Both the position numbers and the translations under genes were made by a program. A stretch of 64,000 bases of DNA. It comes from Plasmodium brasilianum (lineage: Eukaryota; Apicomplexa; Aconoidasida; Haemosporida; Plasmodiidae). The DNA lies in contig NC_090127.1 in assembly GCF_023973825.1 (NCBI RefSeq), positions 1,088,001-1,152,000 of the forward strand, read 5' to 3'. The notes below the pieces were generated by a model. That model saw only the letters and a list, made by a program, of their open reading frames with translations. It was not told the origin of the DNA and searched no databases. Of the stretch, positions 33,134-43,792 are shown in pieces (within the stretch, counting starts at the first letter, position 1; each line of letters starts with the position of its first letter).

Positions 33134-35332
33134 TCATTTTTCAGGTGTTCCGTCTACATTAACTGGCTGCCAGCAAGAACCCAACAGTTCAACCTCTTCA
33201 TGTGCCTCTTTAGATTTATGTTCACCATTTAAGCTATTAAATATTTTAATTCTTGAAGATCTTCTTCTTACTACTTTTGATAATATGGTAAGAACCCTGT
33301 TAGTAATTGTTTCCGTCATTTTAATAGGTTTTTTGTTCATATAAAAAGATGCTGTTACATTACTGATTATTACATTATCTAATTTCAACGAATTAATTAT
33401 GAATTTTAGATTCTGGTTTATCATATTTCCTTTTAGAAAATGAAATGTAACTAAAACCCATTCTTCAATGGGGTTCTCTCTAAGGACAGTTAGGTTAATT
33501 GTTTCAAGAATTAGAAAAGCTTCTATGAAATCTATTGTTTTAATTTTATAGATGCTTATTAATTTTAATACAAATTTCAATAAATCGTCAAAATTTTCTT
33601 TTTCTTCCTTTTTTGTTTTTTCTTGAATGTGTTCTATTAAAAAATTCACAAATCCTGAAGCACATCTGTATTCATCAAAATTTTGCTTTTTTTGTACCAA
33701 TACATTTAATTTGTATTTTTCACTTAAAACGTCTTTATCCTTAAGTATTTTTAGCTCCATCGGTAGTGTCTTGGACATAATTTGTTTTTCCATTTTTTGC
33801 ACCTTTTGTAAGTTTGGAATTTTTTGGTTTTTATCTATCATTCCTTCTTTTTTAATATTTATCTTGTTATTCACCTTTTCTTCCGCATTTTTTAATTTTT
33901 TATTTTTTCTTTCCGCACTTGAATATTTACTGTATGTGTCAATATCAAAATTTTTTTTTTTTTTTTTATATGTTTTACTTTTCATCCTAGCGCTTCTTCT
34001 AACAGTTTGGTTCATCATATCGATATTGTTTTGATGTTCTTTTTTCACAATACAAAGTTTACTTTCTTCTTTTTCATTTTTCAAGTATATACTGTTATTT
34101 TTATTTTCATTTTCAGATGAAGAACTCATGTTTTTATTAGATTTCCTACTTCCTGATTCTTGCATATGTTGAATAAAATTTTGTTCACAATTATTCTCCA
34201 TTTTTTTTATTGGAACAGATCTATTTTTTTTTTTTTTCATTTTTTCTATTTCTGTAAACGCTTCATCATTATCTACTTTTTCCTTTGTTGTTCTAATGTT
34301 CTCTAAATTTTCCTTAAAACAGTTATGAGGTGTACTTTTACTTGATGCCTTTTTGCTTTCTTTGTTTTCTTTTGTATATGTATCTTTATGTAAATTCACT
34401 TGACTGCCGTATTTATTTACCATTTTTTCTATTAACATTTCGGAGTTATTCATATTTGTCATATTATATTCATTTTTTGAATTTTGTAGATATGCATATA
34501 TAATGTCTTTAATTTCTTTATTATTTTTGTACCCATTCAATTTATCTTTTTTTTTTTTTTTTTTTTTTTTAAATTCTTCTTCGGTCTCTTTTTTGTGTAC
34601 GAATGCACTAGATTCTTCTTCGCCTCCAGACATGTATGTAGCAGTAATAGCAGAAGTAGTAGTACCATTGGCAGCAGTAGTAGTAGTACCATTGGCAGCA
34701 GCAGTAGTAGTACCATTGGCAGCAGTAGTAGTAGTACCATTGGCAGCAGTAGTAGTAGTACCATTGGCAGCAGCAGTAGTAGTACCATTGGCAGCAGCAG
34801 TAGTAGTAGTAGTTCTTTTCATTTTATTGCGTTCTTTTTCCCCCTCTCTAACTTCTGCCCATGCATTGTAAGTAACTGAAGGTGCATGCGTGTATTCGTT
34901 ATATTTGTTGAACTGTAATTTTTGTTCACCCCTATTCGTAATACTGTTAAATGATTCTAACATTGTTTGTTTGTTACTTTTATAATTCGTTTTATTGATA
35001 TTATTTTTTTGTATTTTTTCTCTCCATATGTTGTAATAATCAAGGTTATCATCCGTTAATAAAAACATGTCATCACAATATTCACTTTTTGTTTTCATTG
35101 TTTTATTTTCCTTTCGCTTACATTTATTTATTGATATATCTTCGAATGTTCTATAAGAGTTGCGTAATGGGATGATATTATTAACAGGAGGACATATTCC
35201 ACAATATTCATATTTATTTGAATTCGTGTAATTTTCATTACTACAGTTTATTTTTTCTAAAGGATGAAAAGAATAATTTTCGTACGTATACTCTGATAAG
35301 CATGTACAATCATCTAACTGTTGTTTCTGCAT
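33134..35332 (-). CDS. Low-complexity protein, unknown function; probable 3' half of a frameshifted gene
   Basis: As drawn from the first Met this is 732 residues, but the frame stays open for about 80 further codons upstream, with no Met, as far as the homopolymer at 35573-35590. The extension (FYNHSFEHLLERPLERQLGP...) looks coding. I therefore think this is the C-terminal half of the gene that starts at 38198. The frame contains a 21-base tandem repeat coding AANGTTT-like heptads (34640-34810), many Lys/Asn stretches, and a non-repetitive C-terminal domain from about residue 545. That domain has an all-helical look (FVNFLIEHIQEKTKK; KFVLKLISIYKIKTIDFIEAFLILETINL) and a VRRRSSRIK motif near the end. 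I do not recognise the family. The 3' end lies upstream of the MYCBP homologue on the same strand. Confidence 0.75.
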   Translation of the reverse strand: MQKQQLDDCTCLSEYTYENYSFHPLEKINCSNENYTNSNKYEYCGICPPVNNIIPLRNSYRTFEDISINKCKRKENKTMKTKSEYCDDMFLLTDDNLDYYNIWREKIQKNNINKTNYKSNKQTMLESFNSITNRGEQKLQFNKYNEYTHAPSVTYNAWAEVREGEKERNKMKRTTTTTAAANGTTTAAANGTTTTAANGTTTTAANGTTTAAANGTTTTAANGTTTSAITATYMSGGEEESSAFVHKKETEEEFKKKKKKKKDKLNGYKNNKEIKDIIYAYLQNSKNEYNMTNMNNSEMLIEKMVNKYGSQVNLHKDTYTKENKESKKASSKSTPHNCFKENLENIRTTKEKVDNDEAFTEIEKMKKKKNRSVPIKKMENNCEQNFIQHMQESGSRKSNKNMSSSSENENKNNSIYLKNEKEESKLCIVKKEHQNNIDMMNQTVRRSARMKSKTYKKKKKNFDIDTYSKYSSAERKNKKLKNAEEKVNNKINIKKEGMIDKNQKIPNLQKVQKMEKQIMSKTLPMELKILKDKDVLSEKYKLNVLVQKKQNFDEYRCASGFVNFLIEHIQEKTKKEEKENFDDLLKFVLKLISIYKIKTIDFIEAFLILETINLTVLRENPIEEWVLVTFHFLKGNMINQNLKFIINSLKLDNVIISNVTASFYMNKKPIKMTETITNRVLTILSKVVRRRSSRIKIFNSLNGEHKSKEAHEEVELLGSCWQPVNVDGTPEK
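34640..34810 (-). repeat. 21-base coding tandem repeat (AANGTTT heptads)
   Basis: About seven copies of a 21-base unit that on the minus strand codes Asn-Gly followed by Thr and Ala runs. Frames on the opposite strand read as Ser/Ile/Val repeats and are artefacts. Confidence 0.85.
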
Positions 35333-35564
35333 TAATGGTTTTCCATTATCACAATTTTTTAAGAGGCTTGAGCACGATGAGTAATTATCTGCATTTCTAT
35401 TTTTTTCTCTACCTCCTTCTTCTTGTTGTTGTTCTTCTTCTTCTTCATATATTTCGTTTCTTCCGATTCTCGACGGTCGCTCAAGTGAATGTTCTAATGA
35501 CCTTTTGAATGACGGTCCAAGTTGTCGCTCTAGTGGCCGTTCTAGTAAATGCTCAAAAGAATGG

Positions 35565-38198
35565 TTATAAAATTTTTTTTTTTTTTTTTTCGAATTTCCC
35601 TCCTTGCACCATTTCTAAAGAGGAGTAATTTATACGGTCACTTCCACCGTTCAAGTGATTAGTATCAATCTTATTAAATCTATTATTATTCACACAGATA
35701 TTCATATTACCATTAATTATATCACAAGCAGTGTTAGTAGTGATACTATTACTATTGTAACTGCTAAAATGTTTTTGCTCCGGTACACTATAAAACATCA
35801 TACTGTTTTTATTACTTTGTCTTTCCCTTTTATTATCTTTTTTGGATATTTTTTCTCTTGATAAACAAAAATTTTTTTCATTTTTCAAATGTCCTAAAGA
35901 TAAGGAAGTTTCTCTTTTTGCTTTTAACAAACTTTCCATATTAGAATTATAAAATAATTTATTTTTTGGAATCTTTTTAGATTTATCAAAATTTACAAAA
36001 TTGCTGTGTATTTGATCACTTGCCATTATGTCCTTAATTTGAAATGTGTCATTAGAGTTGTTGTTTTTGCTTTCGTAATAACTACCAGTGCTTGGAACCC
36101 TACAAATGTTGCCATCGCCGTTGTTACTGCTATGACTGCTGCTATGACTGCTACTATGATTGCTGTTATGATTGCTGTTATGATTGCTGCTATGATTGCT
36201 GCTATAATTGCTGTTATGATTGCTGTTATGATTGCTGCTATGATTGCTGCTATGATTAGTTCTATTGTTGCTACTATCGATGCACATGCCAAGATTATGC
36301 ATGTGCCTTTCGCATGGGTATAGAGGCATATTTATTGCTCCATATGCTGGTACTACTGCCGTTTCTTCTATGAGAACATTTTGGTTACTTCCGTTTCTGT
36401 TTCGGCTGAAGGAGGTGCTACTATCTAGCGTATGACTAGAACTGGAATAGGTGTCATATATGGGAAGCTTCCTCGACCTTTCAATTTCGCGTTTTGATAA
36501 ATTTCGACTATTTATGTTGGTACATGTTGTAGCTATGTTCGCGCTATTTTCTAAATTGTTAACTTCCCTATTGATAGACATATTTCTGTCAAGCGAATCA
36601 AATATATTTTCATAATTTTTCAAAAGAGTGTTTTCATCATATTTTGTTAATATTAAATTAGAAGACTGAGCATATGCGTAATTTAGTTTATTTGGGGAGA
36701 TGAAATTATTCATTTGTTTTCTTTGCATAGAATTTATTTCCTTTTCTTTATCTTCATAATTCTCACAATCATTTACATAATATTTATATTCCTTTCGTGA
36801 ATTATAAAAATTATTTCTATGTCCGCTTTTTTTTTTATTTGGTTTTGTTATAATATCATTGTAATGATCAGCCATTAATTCATTTGTCATATTTGTAGTA
36901 TTTTCCTCCTCCTTTTTAATATATAACTTTTCCTCTTTAAAAATTGCCTTATTATAGTTTGTTTTTTCCATATTTTGATTGATAGCTCTTTCTTCATCAC
37001 TTTGAAGACTGTTCCATTTTGATTTATAATCGCCTGCAGTGGTATTATTAACAGTAATGTTGTTACTTTTTTCTCCTTTAGTTCTTGTACAAACATTGCT
37101 AAAAACAATATTTGTAGAATTATTTTTATTCCCCTTTTTATAATCTCTATTTGTAATGTAACTATCCTTCTTATGTTTATTAAAGGTATTTCTATTCTCA
37201 TCAAATGGTATAGTATTTTTGTTTATGTTATTACCACGAGTGAATAATGCTCTTTCGTGTGAGCAGATATTATGGGTGGTATTGTTATTATTGCTTAAAT
37301 ATTTTTGTCTGTCTTCATTGTAAATTATTGGAGCTATATTATTACTGTTACTGCCTTCCATGTATGCACTACTCTTATTTTCGTATTTGTTCATTAATTC
37401 ATTTAGGTCATAATATTCTTCAAGATCGTTTTTCCTTCTCCTTGAAAAAAACTCCTTATTACTACTACTACTGTTACTACTACTTCTACCTATACTTCCA
37501 CTATTACCATTATTATTACTATTACTACTATTACTATTACTACTATTACTATTACTACTATTAATATTACTACTATTAATATTACTACTATTAATACTAC
37601 TACTATTAATATTACTACTATTAATATTACTACTATTACTTCTGTTACTACTATCATTCCTGTTGCTTGCATTTAATACAGTTTTGTTATATATCCCTTT
37701 GTTACTATTTATCATCTGTGCACAATGAGTCATCATTTTGCTAGCTCCTTTGTTGTAACGGTTTTCTTGGTGTACTTCTTGATCAGCTTTAATACAATGA
37801 CTGTTTTCGCTGCTACCATTTGCGCTACATTCATCAGTAGTACCCTTTTTTAATAATTTTGCATTTGATATACCATCCTCCATACAATTTAACTTTTTTT
37901 CTAATGAAATAGCATTATATTCATTTGCCTTGTTATTTATTAATTCGCTTAACTTCTCCTTTTCAGTTTTCTTTTTCGTTTGCACTTTACTCTTTTTAAA
38001 GGTAGAACAATCATAACTGTCTGAACTTAACTTAGAAATACTTCTTTTATTGCCCCTTTCCTCTTTATTATTAGTATCACTTTTAAGGTGTTTACTATTA
38101 CAACAATAGGCATATATAAAACAGCATAGCCCACATGTCAGCGACGCCAATATGCCTTGCACAGTAAACAAAAATACCGAGGTGTTACTATGAGTCAT
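35565..38198 (-). CDS. Membrane-anchored Asn/Ser-rich protein, unknown function; probable 5' half of a frameshifted gene
   Basis: 877 residues as read. The N-terminus MTHSNTSVFLFTVQGILASL continues into TCGLCCFIYAYCC: one hydrophobic span of about 24 residues with five cysteines near its end. It looks like a signal anchor or uncleaved signal, possibly palmitoylated on the cytosolic side (inference). The rest is Asn/Ser/Lys-rich, with repeats SSNIN-type at 37455-37645 and NHNSNHSS-type at 36120-36260. The frame ends in five lysines from a poly(A) tract, then Ile-Leu-stop, right where the frame of the next ORF (33134-35332) opens. A one-base shorter tract would fuse both into one protein of roughly 1,680 residues. 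The split is therefore probably a sequencing indel, a pseudogene lesion or a slippage site. Confidence 0.75.
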   Translation of the reverse strand: MTHSNTSVFLFTVQGILASLTCGLCCFIYAYCCNSKHLKSDTNNKEERGNKRSISKLSSDSYDCSTFKKSKVQTKKKTEKEKLSELINNKANEYNAISLEKKLNCMEDGISNAKLLKKGTTDECSANGSSENSHCIKADQEVHQENRYNKGASKMMTHCAQMINSNKGIYNKTVLNASNRNDSSNRSNSSNINSSNINSSSINSSNINSSNINSSNSNSSNSNSSNSNNNGNSGSIGRSSSNSSSSNKEFFSRRRKNDLEEYYDLNELMNKYENKSSAYMEGSNSNNIAPIIYNEDRQKYLSNNNNTTHNICSHERALFTRGNNINKNTIPFDENRNTFNKHKKDSYITNRDYKKGNKNNSTNIVFSNVCTRTKGEKSNNITVNNTTAGDYKSKWNSLQSDEERAINQNMEKTNYNKAIFKEEKLYIKKEEENTTNMTNELMADHYNDIITKPNKKKSGHRNNFYNSRKEYKYYVNDCENYEDKEKEINSMQRKQMNNFISPNKLNYAYAQSSNLILTKYDENTLLKNYENIFDSLDRNMSINREVNNLENSANIATTCTNINSRNLSKREIERSRKLPIYDTYSSSSHTLDSSTSFSRNRNGSNQNVLIEETAVVPAYGAINMPLYPCERHMHNLGMCIDSSNNRTNHSSNHSSNHNSNHNSNYSSNHSSNHNSNHNSNHSSSHSSSHSSNNGDGNICRVPSTGSYYESKNNNSNDTFQIKDIMASDQIHSNFVNFDKSKKIPKNKLFYNSNMESLLKAKRETSLSLGHLKNEKNFCLSREKISKKDNKRERQSNKNSMMFYSVPEQKHFSSYNSNSITTNTACDIINGNMNICVNNNRFNKIDTNHLNGGSDRINYSSLEMVQGGKFEKKKKKIL
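35573..35590 (-). other. 18-base homopolymer (poly-A on coding strand) with apparent frameshift
   Basis: The run codes Lys residues at the end of the upstream ORF. With 18 A's the frame closes two codons later; with 17 or 20 it continues without a stop into the downstream ORF, for more than 800 codons. Confidence 0.8.
36120..36260 (-). repeat. Coding 12-base repeat (Asn-His-Ser-Asn/Ser)
   Basis: Tandem copies of AGCAATCATAAC-like 12-base units on the minus strand, coding HSSNHNSN-type repeats within the membrane-anchored protein. Confidence 0.85.
37455..37645 (-). repeat. Coding 15-base repeat (Ser-Ser-Asn-Ile/Ser-Asn)
   Basis: About a dozen 15-base units on the minus strand coding SSNIN and SSNSN repeats within the membrane-anchored protein. 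Confidence 0.85.
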
Positions 38199-39719
38199 TT
38201 ATTTAAAAAATAAAATAAAAAAGATAAAATAAAATATAATAAAATTTCACGTTTGAAAAATTAAAAAAAGAATTACAAGACAATTATGCTTTAACTACAG
38301 CATAATTACAAAAGTGTAATGAGAAACAATTTTTTACAAATACCCTAGACAAAAAATTTACTAATTATAAAAATACTCTGTGTTCATGTAACAAAAACAC
38401 AGATTACAGTAATAACATGCCAAAATAAAAAAAATAAAAAAAATACAAACATACATGCATACGTACATACATATATACATACATATATACATATATATAT
38501 CATTAATTGTTTACGCATTACTCATTATACATAAAATTTCTTAAGATAAAAATAAATGAATGTTAAAAAGTTTTTCTTGACTACAAAAAGAAAGCAAGCA
38601 AACAAACATGTGCCTACAACATATCATAAAATTGAATATACAAAGGAAAAAAAAAAAAAAAAAAAAAGTATTTTTAAATAATACGTTAAAACAATAAAAA
38701 AATGAGGTTAATTTAAAAATATTTATGAGTATATACATATAAGTACGTAAATGTATACATATATGTACATTTGTTTACCTGATTTTCCGTGTTTTATAAC
38801 CTTTTACATTTTTATGTGCTGGTGCAATAAATTTTATGACAAAACATTTTTTTGGACCTCATCCCCCTTATTATAGAGAATTTTGAGATATTTTCACTTA
38901 TGAGTAATTTCATTTAATTGTCTTAGAGTCCTTGATAGACATACCAAAAAAAAATTTTTTTAATTTTTTCTTACGCAAATATTTCCAAGTAGAAGAAGAG
39001 CATTTAATGTATAATAGATATATAAAAAATATGTACATGCATATATATTCAGTATAACCATGTACATACATTATGACGTCACCTGCTAAATTTCTCCATT
39101 ATTTATTTTATACAACAAATATTTGGAAAAAATAAAAAAAAATAACAATTTTTATAGGGAATAAGATACAAATATAATAGTACTAGAAATAAGATTTAAT
39201 GTGTTAAAGCCAATTATGCCAAAAGTTGTGAAAAAAAATTTTAAATGCATTTCTTTCTTCTCATTTTATGAAATAATAAACATGTAAATGTTTTTCTAAT
39301 AATACCGAAAATTTACATTAAACAAATGATAAGTTGTTAATTTAAAAGTATGATAAAAAATATGAGGACATAAGAAAAGATAAGAAAAAAATGGGAAAAA
39401 GTAAAAAAAAAAAGGAAAAACTGCTAAAAAATAACAAAAGTGGAAAAGATGAAAAAATGGAAAAAGGAGAAATCTCTTGAACTGTTCACAAGTTTGCTTG
39501 ATCATTCTATCATACCTTGATATTTACCTTTATTGCAACCTTTTATTTTATTATTTTTTTTTTTATTTTCTTTTTTTTATTTATTTTTTTTATTTTATTT
39601 TTTTTTTTTTTGTGGACGTAATAAAACGTTAGCCTCTCTCTGGTTTGGAGCATAAAATAATAGAATATTACTTTATGGAGTAGTTTGTTATAAGTTTATT
39701 TCTTGTTCTATATTTGCTC
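38199..39719. other. Intergenic between two minus-strand genes
   Basis: It holds the upstream region of the membrane-anchored protein and 3' sequence of the kinase, with poly(A) near 38648-38667 and T-rich DNA near 39550-39612. No gene was recognised; the 69-codon frame at 39296-39505 is Phe/Tyr-rich simple sequence. Confidence 0.6.
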
Positions 39720-39815
39720 CTACGTGCTGATAAAATAATTCTTTATCCTATAGAATTAACGTATATACACATAAATATGTATATGAATATATGAACATAC
39801 ATATATATATTATAT

Positions 39816-39858
<43 letters not shown>

Positions 39859-41922
39859 CATAAATATGTATAAATGAACATATGTGTTTGTCTGGGCATT
39901 GTTACCATGGGTGGTCTATAGCTTCAATCACATTCAGCCTTTTCGATGGGTTAATTTGTAATAGTGACTGAATAAAATTCTTAGCTTCTGGCGATATGTT
40001 AAACCAATATCTTTCGTGGAATGTCACTTTTTCCTTTAAAAAAAAAATACATTGATGCGAATATGTATACATGATCACCCCCCACACACACACACACACG
40101 CATATACATACCTAATACACATAGATATACAAACATGTATTATACACACGCATGTAACATTCTGAACGTTCGCTATTATTGCGTACTGGCAGATATTACA
40201 TTTCGATAAAAAATATATATAATAACTTCTAACAACTTAGCGCAAATACTTTAGTAATAAAATAAAAAAAAATAAAAATAATTTCGTAAATCCGATTTTA
40301 TTTTCCTTCTTCACCTCAAATTTAGAACAAGGATAAAAGGGTTTGTATCCTCCTAGGAGGACGTAGATAATTATTCCTAATGCCCACATATCTATTTTGT
40401 TATTGAAATTGCATTCCTTCACAAATTAAAAAAAAAAAAAGAGAGAAAAAGAAAAAATGTGGATCCATTTTCAAATGATATAAATGAATACAATTTCGTT
40501 ATTTGCAAAAAAGGCTAATGAGCATTATTTTCAATATTGCAATTTTTTTATTTTATGTAAAATTTTAAAACAAACTTGAAACAACTCAGGAGCAATAAAA
40601 CCATAACTTCCTTTAATTCCTCTGTAAGGATAAAATTGATCAAATGCACACTTTACTGATAATCCGAAGTCTCCTATTTTTATGATACTTTTAAAAGTAT
40701 TACTGTTTGGACTATTTGCTGTATTTTCATTTATCGAACTAACCAATTTCTTAAAGTTTAGTTTTTTACACATAGTACTATGATGTGGCATTTCTAGATC
40801 CGATAAAACATCAGAATCATGTAAGATTGATTCTTCTATCTGAAAGAGCAATATGTTCTGTGGTTTAATATCACAGTGTATTATTCCTTTAATATGAAGA
40901 TAGTATAAAGCAAATAAAATTTGGCTTACAATTATTTTAACTTCTTTTTCTTGTAATATATTGAAACCTACATATGAATATAAATCCCCAATGGAAGAAT
41001 ATTCTAAAAACACCCAAATATCATTCTCATCTTCTGCACTTAATATCATTTGTAAAATATTACTATGTTTTAATTTTTTATGTATTTCTATTTCTTCTCT
41101 TAGTTCATCAATATCCCTTTTTTTATAGTATAATCTTTTATGTTTTATTTTAAGAACCAAATGAAATATTTTGTATTCATCACTGCTATTGCTTCTATCA
41201 AGGTAGAGGCTATCGCTATACCCATCATCAATGCGATAATCATTCATATTACCATTTCCACCGACTTGACTATTTGCATCTACATGGCTACTTGCACCGA
41301 CATAGTTGCTTGTATCAGCATTGTTGCTTCCATTTGAATTGTTATTACTTGAATGATTATCTTTACCACCATGCCAACTATAGTCATCCTTGTAGTCTCC
41401 CTTGTCGTCTTCATTTGTTCTTTCATTATCATTTGTAAAAAAATTAGCCATTCCTATATACTCATAATTACAAATTTCTGCTTCACTCGCACGGTTGTCG
41501 CTTTGCTTCCTACCATTTCTGTAACAACCTAACATTCTTTCTGTGTATGATATTTCTTTAGTTGAAGAAATATTTATACTGTTCTCTGTTTTTATGCTGC
41601 AGCTATCTAAGTCTGTTTTGTTTGCTTCATCTATTTTTATATTCCAACTTACTATATCATTATTTATATACTTTACATAATTACAAAGAACCAAAGTTTT
41701 TCTACAGTCAATATTCCACTGACATAAACATAATGTACTTGATAACCCTTTTAACAAAACCCGGACTATTTTAAAATTACCTAATTCGGGTACTTTTAAT
41801 TCTTTAATATGCTCATACGAATTTATTCTCTTTAATGAATCCGTTTCGCATTTCCTCTTTTCATTTTTTATATTCGAAATTGTGTCAGAAATAAATGAAA
41901 AAGGCGTTTTTTTCAAAGGCAT
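39720..41922 (-). CDS. CAMK-like Ser/Thr protein kinase, non-RD, four exons
   Basis: Exons on the minus strand 41922-40576, 40416-40315, 40033-39906 and 39747-39720 give 534 residues with consistent phases. A GxGxxG loop is not clear (VRVLLKGLSSTLCLC near 55-70). It is followed by an Asn/Asp/Ser-rich insert of about 170 residues before the beta-3 Lys (VLKIK, Lys258) and a Glu-rich C-helix (ELREEIEIHKKL). The catalytic loop reads IIHCDIKPQN with His349-Cys350-Asp351, so Arg of HRD is Cys. DFG is at 418-420 and APE at 444-446. Subdomain IX is DMWALGIIIYVLLGGYKPF and XI is PSKRLNVIEAIDHPW. It ends a few residues after HPW (IKNYFIST) with no calmodulin-binding tail or EF-hands. From memory, this position in P. 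falciparum is annotated as a putative calcium/calmodulin-dependent kinase (PF3D7_0715300). Start: the upstream frame is intergenic-like, but a further 5' exon cannot be excluded. Confidence 0.85.
39813..39853. repeat. TA dinucleotide run
   Basis: About 20 TA units in the third intron of the kinase gene (between exons 3 and 4). Confidence 0.9.
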
Positions 41923-41966
41923 GCTCTGTACTTGTAATGCGTTACATATACATATATACACACGAG

Positions 41967-42006
<40 letters not shown>

Positions 42007-43314
42007 TACATAAATAGGAAAAAAGAAGTAAAATAAATAGGAGCAAAATAAATGGAAATAAAAGAAAAGAAAGCAAAATATAACAAAATGAAGTAAAAAA
42101 ATAACAAAATATAACAAAGTTAAAAATAAAGATCGAAATATAACAAAAATAATTTTAAAAATATATACGAAATTAACAAAAAGAAGGAAAACAAAAATAC
42201 TACGGTATTATATAGACAGACATGAACAAACTAAACTACAACTACAGCTAAAACGAAATTTCAAATGTAAAAAAATATAAATTAGTCTTTAAAATATTCA
42301 TTAAAAGTGTTATACAATAAAAGATTTTTTAAATGTAAAATAGAAAAAAAAAAAAAAAAAAAGATAGTGCATTAATATATTTACGTATGCACAAATACAT
42401 GTATGTACATAAATTTTTATTTTAAAATAATATCATTTACGTTATTTCGTAAATGTAACAACATCGTACATAAGGGAGATTAACTCAAAACAATATAATT
42501 AATTCACGTTCACAGTTATTCATTCATAAGAGGTAAACTCTTACTGAATGTCTTATATCTACGAGTTATTAATTTTTCTTTTGCGTTTTTTTTTTTTTTT
42601 TAGTTTATCTTATGAAAACAAAATTTTTCTTATTCTTTCAAACACGAGCGTAGTTGCTGACTACAGCATTTTTGCGCTTAAAAGGAAATATTCGTGAATG
42701 TATATATATATCCCCACGCATATATACCCACATATATATGTATATCCCCACGCATATATACCCACATATATATGTATAACCACACACATATATACCAACA
42801 TATATATATATATATATATACGCATAAATACCCACATATATATATATGTATACACATATAAGGATGAATTAATTTAATCGTCCTCTTTCTGTGCATGCTT
42901 AAAATACTTTTATATAAAACTAAAATACAATGGAAACAATTTAAAATATACCAATTTTTTTTATCTGCAAAAAAAAAAAAAAAAAATGCACACTTGAAGT
43001 GTATATCATTTAAGTAACCCTTCAATCGTTTAGGGAAAAAAAGAATTTTATTTTTAAATAAAGTTAGAAATAATAAGCATGTTATTCAAAAAAAAAAAAA
43101 AATAAAAAAAAAATAACACAGTATAGCGCAAAATAGAACAAAGGACCACAAAATAGCACATCATAACATATAGGTGCACAAAATGATACAAAGTAACGCA
43201 ATATTACGAGAGAAATAAAGTCTATATAGTGATAATAGGAAAAATGAAGACTAAGCTAAAATTTAAAAAGTTACTCGAAAAAGAAAGACATAAGATAAAG
43301 ACGACAACAAAAAA
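41923..43314. other. Intergenic between kinase and secreted-protein genes
   Basis: Upstream region of the kinase and 3' region of the Cys-rich protein. It contains poly(A) runs, a TA run (41984-42007) and a 34-base repeat at 42700-42850. No gene was seen. Confidence 0.6.
42700..42850. repeat. About 34-base AT-rich minisatellite
   Basis: Four imperfect copies of a unit built of CCCCACGCATATATACCC plus a TA-rich segment. In minus-strand frames it reads as Ile/Tyr/Val/Gly repeats, which are not coding. Confidence 0.8.
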
Positions 43315-43753
43315 TTAATATTCATCGTATGGTGAAAAGAGCTCCTCCGATCCATCAACTGTTAATGAATTTATTCCATCCATATTTTCCATATTTGTCT
43401 AAAAGGTTTAAAAAGAATTAGTGCAAAAATATTCCCTGCTATAAACAAATTAATTTAATAAAAAATAACAAAAAGGGAAAAGCATGCATAAAACGAATAA
43501 ACATACTTCCTTTCATGTATATATACATACATTTATATATATATACACTTATTTATGGGAAGATATAGACGTATGTGTATGCATGTATATCCATACGAAC
43601 ACTTATGTAAATAAGCATGAGTTTGTTATTTTCTCCCTCGTTTTATGTAACTGCACATAATAGCCTTATAAAATATTTTTTTTTTTTTATAAAATTTAAT
43701 TTCCCTTTTTATGAATATCCTGAGTTCTTTTGTTGCGTACATAAGTATATAAT

Positions 43754-43792
<39 letters not shown>

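Noticed and set aside
39296..39505. A further 3' exon of the kinase downstream of 39720
   Set aside because: The exon at 39747-39720 already joins in frame (HPWIKNYFIST) with a stop, and the downstream frame is simple sequence.
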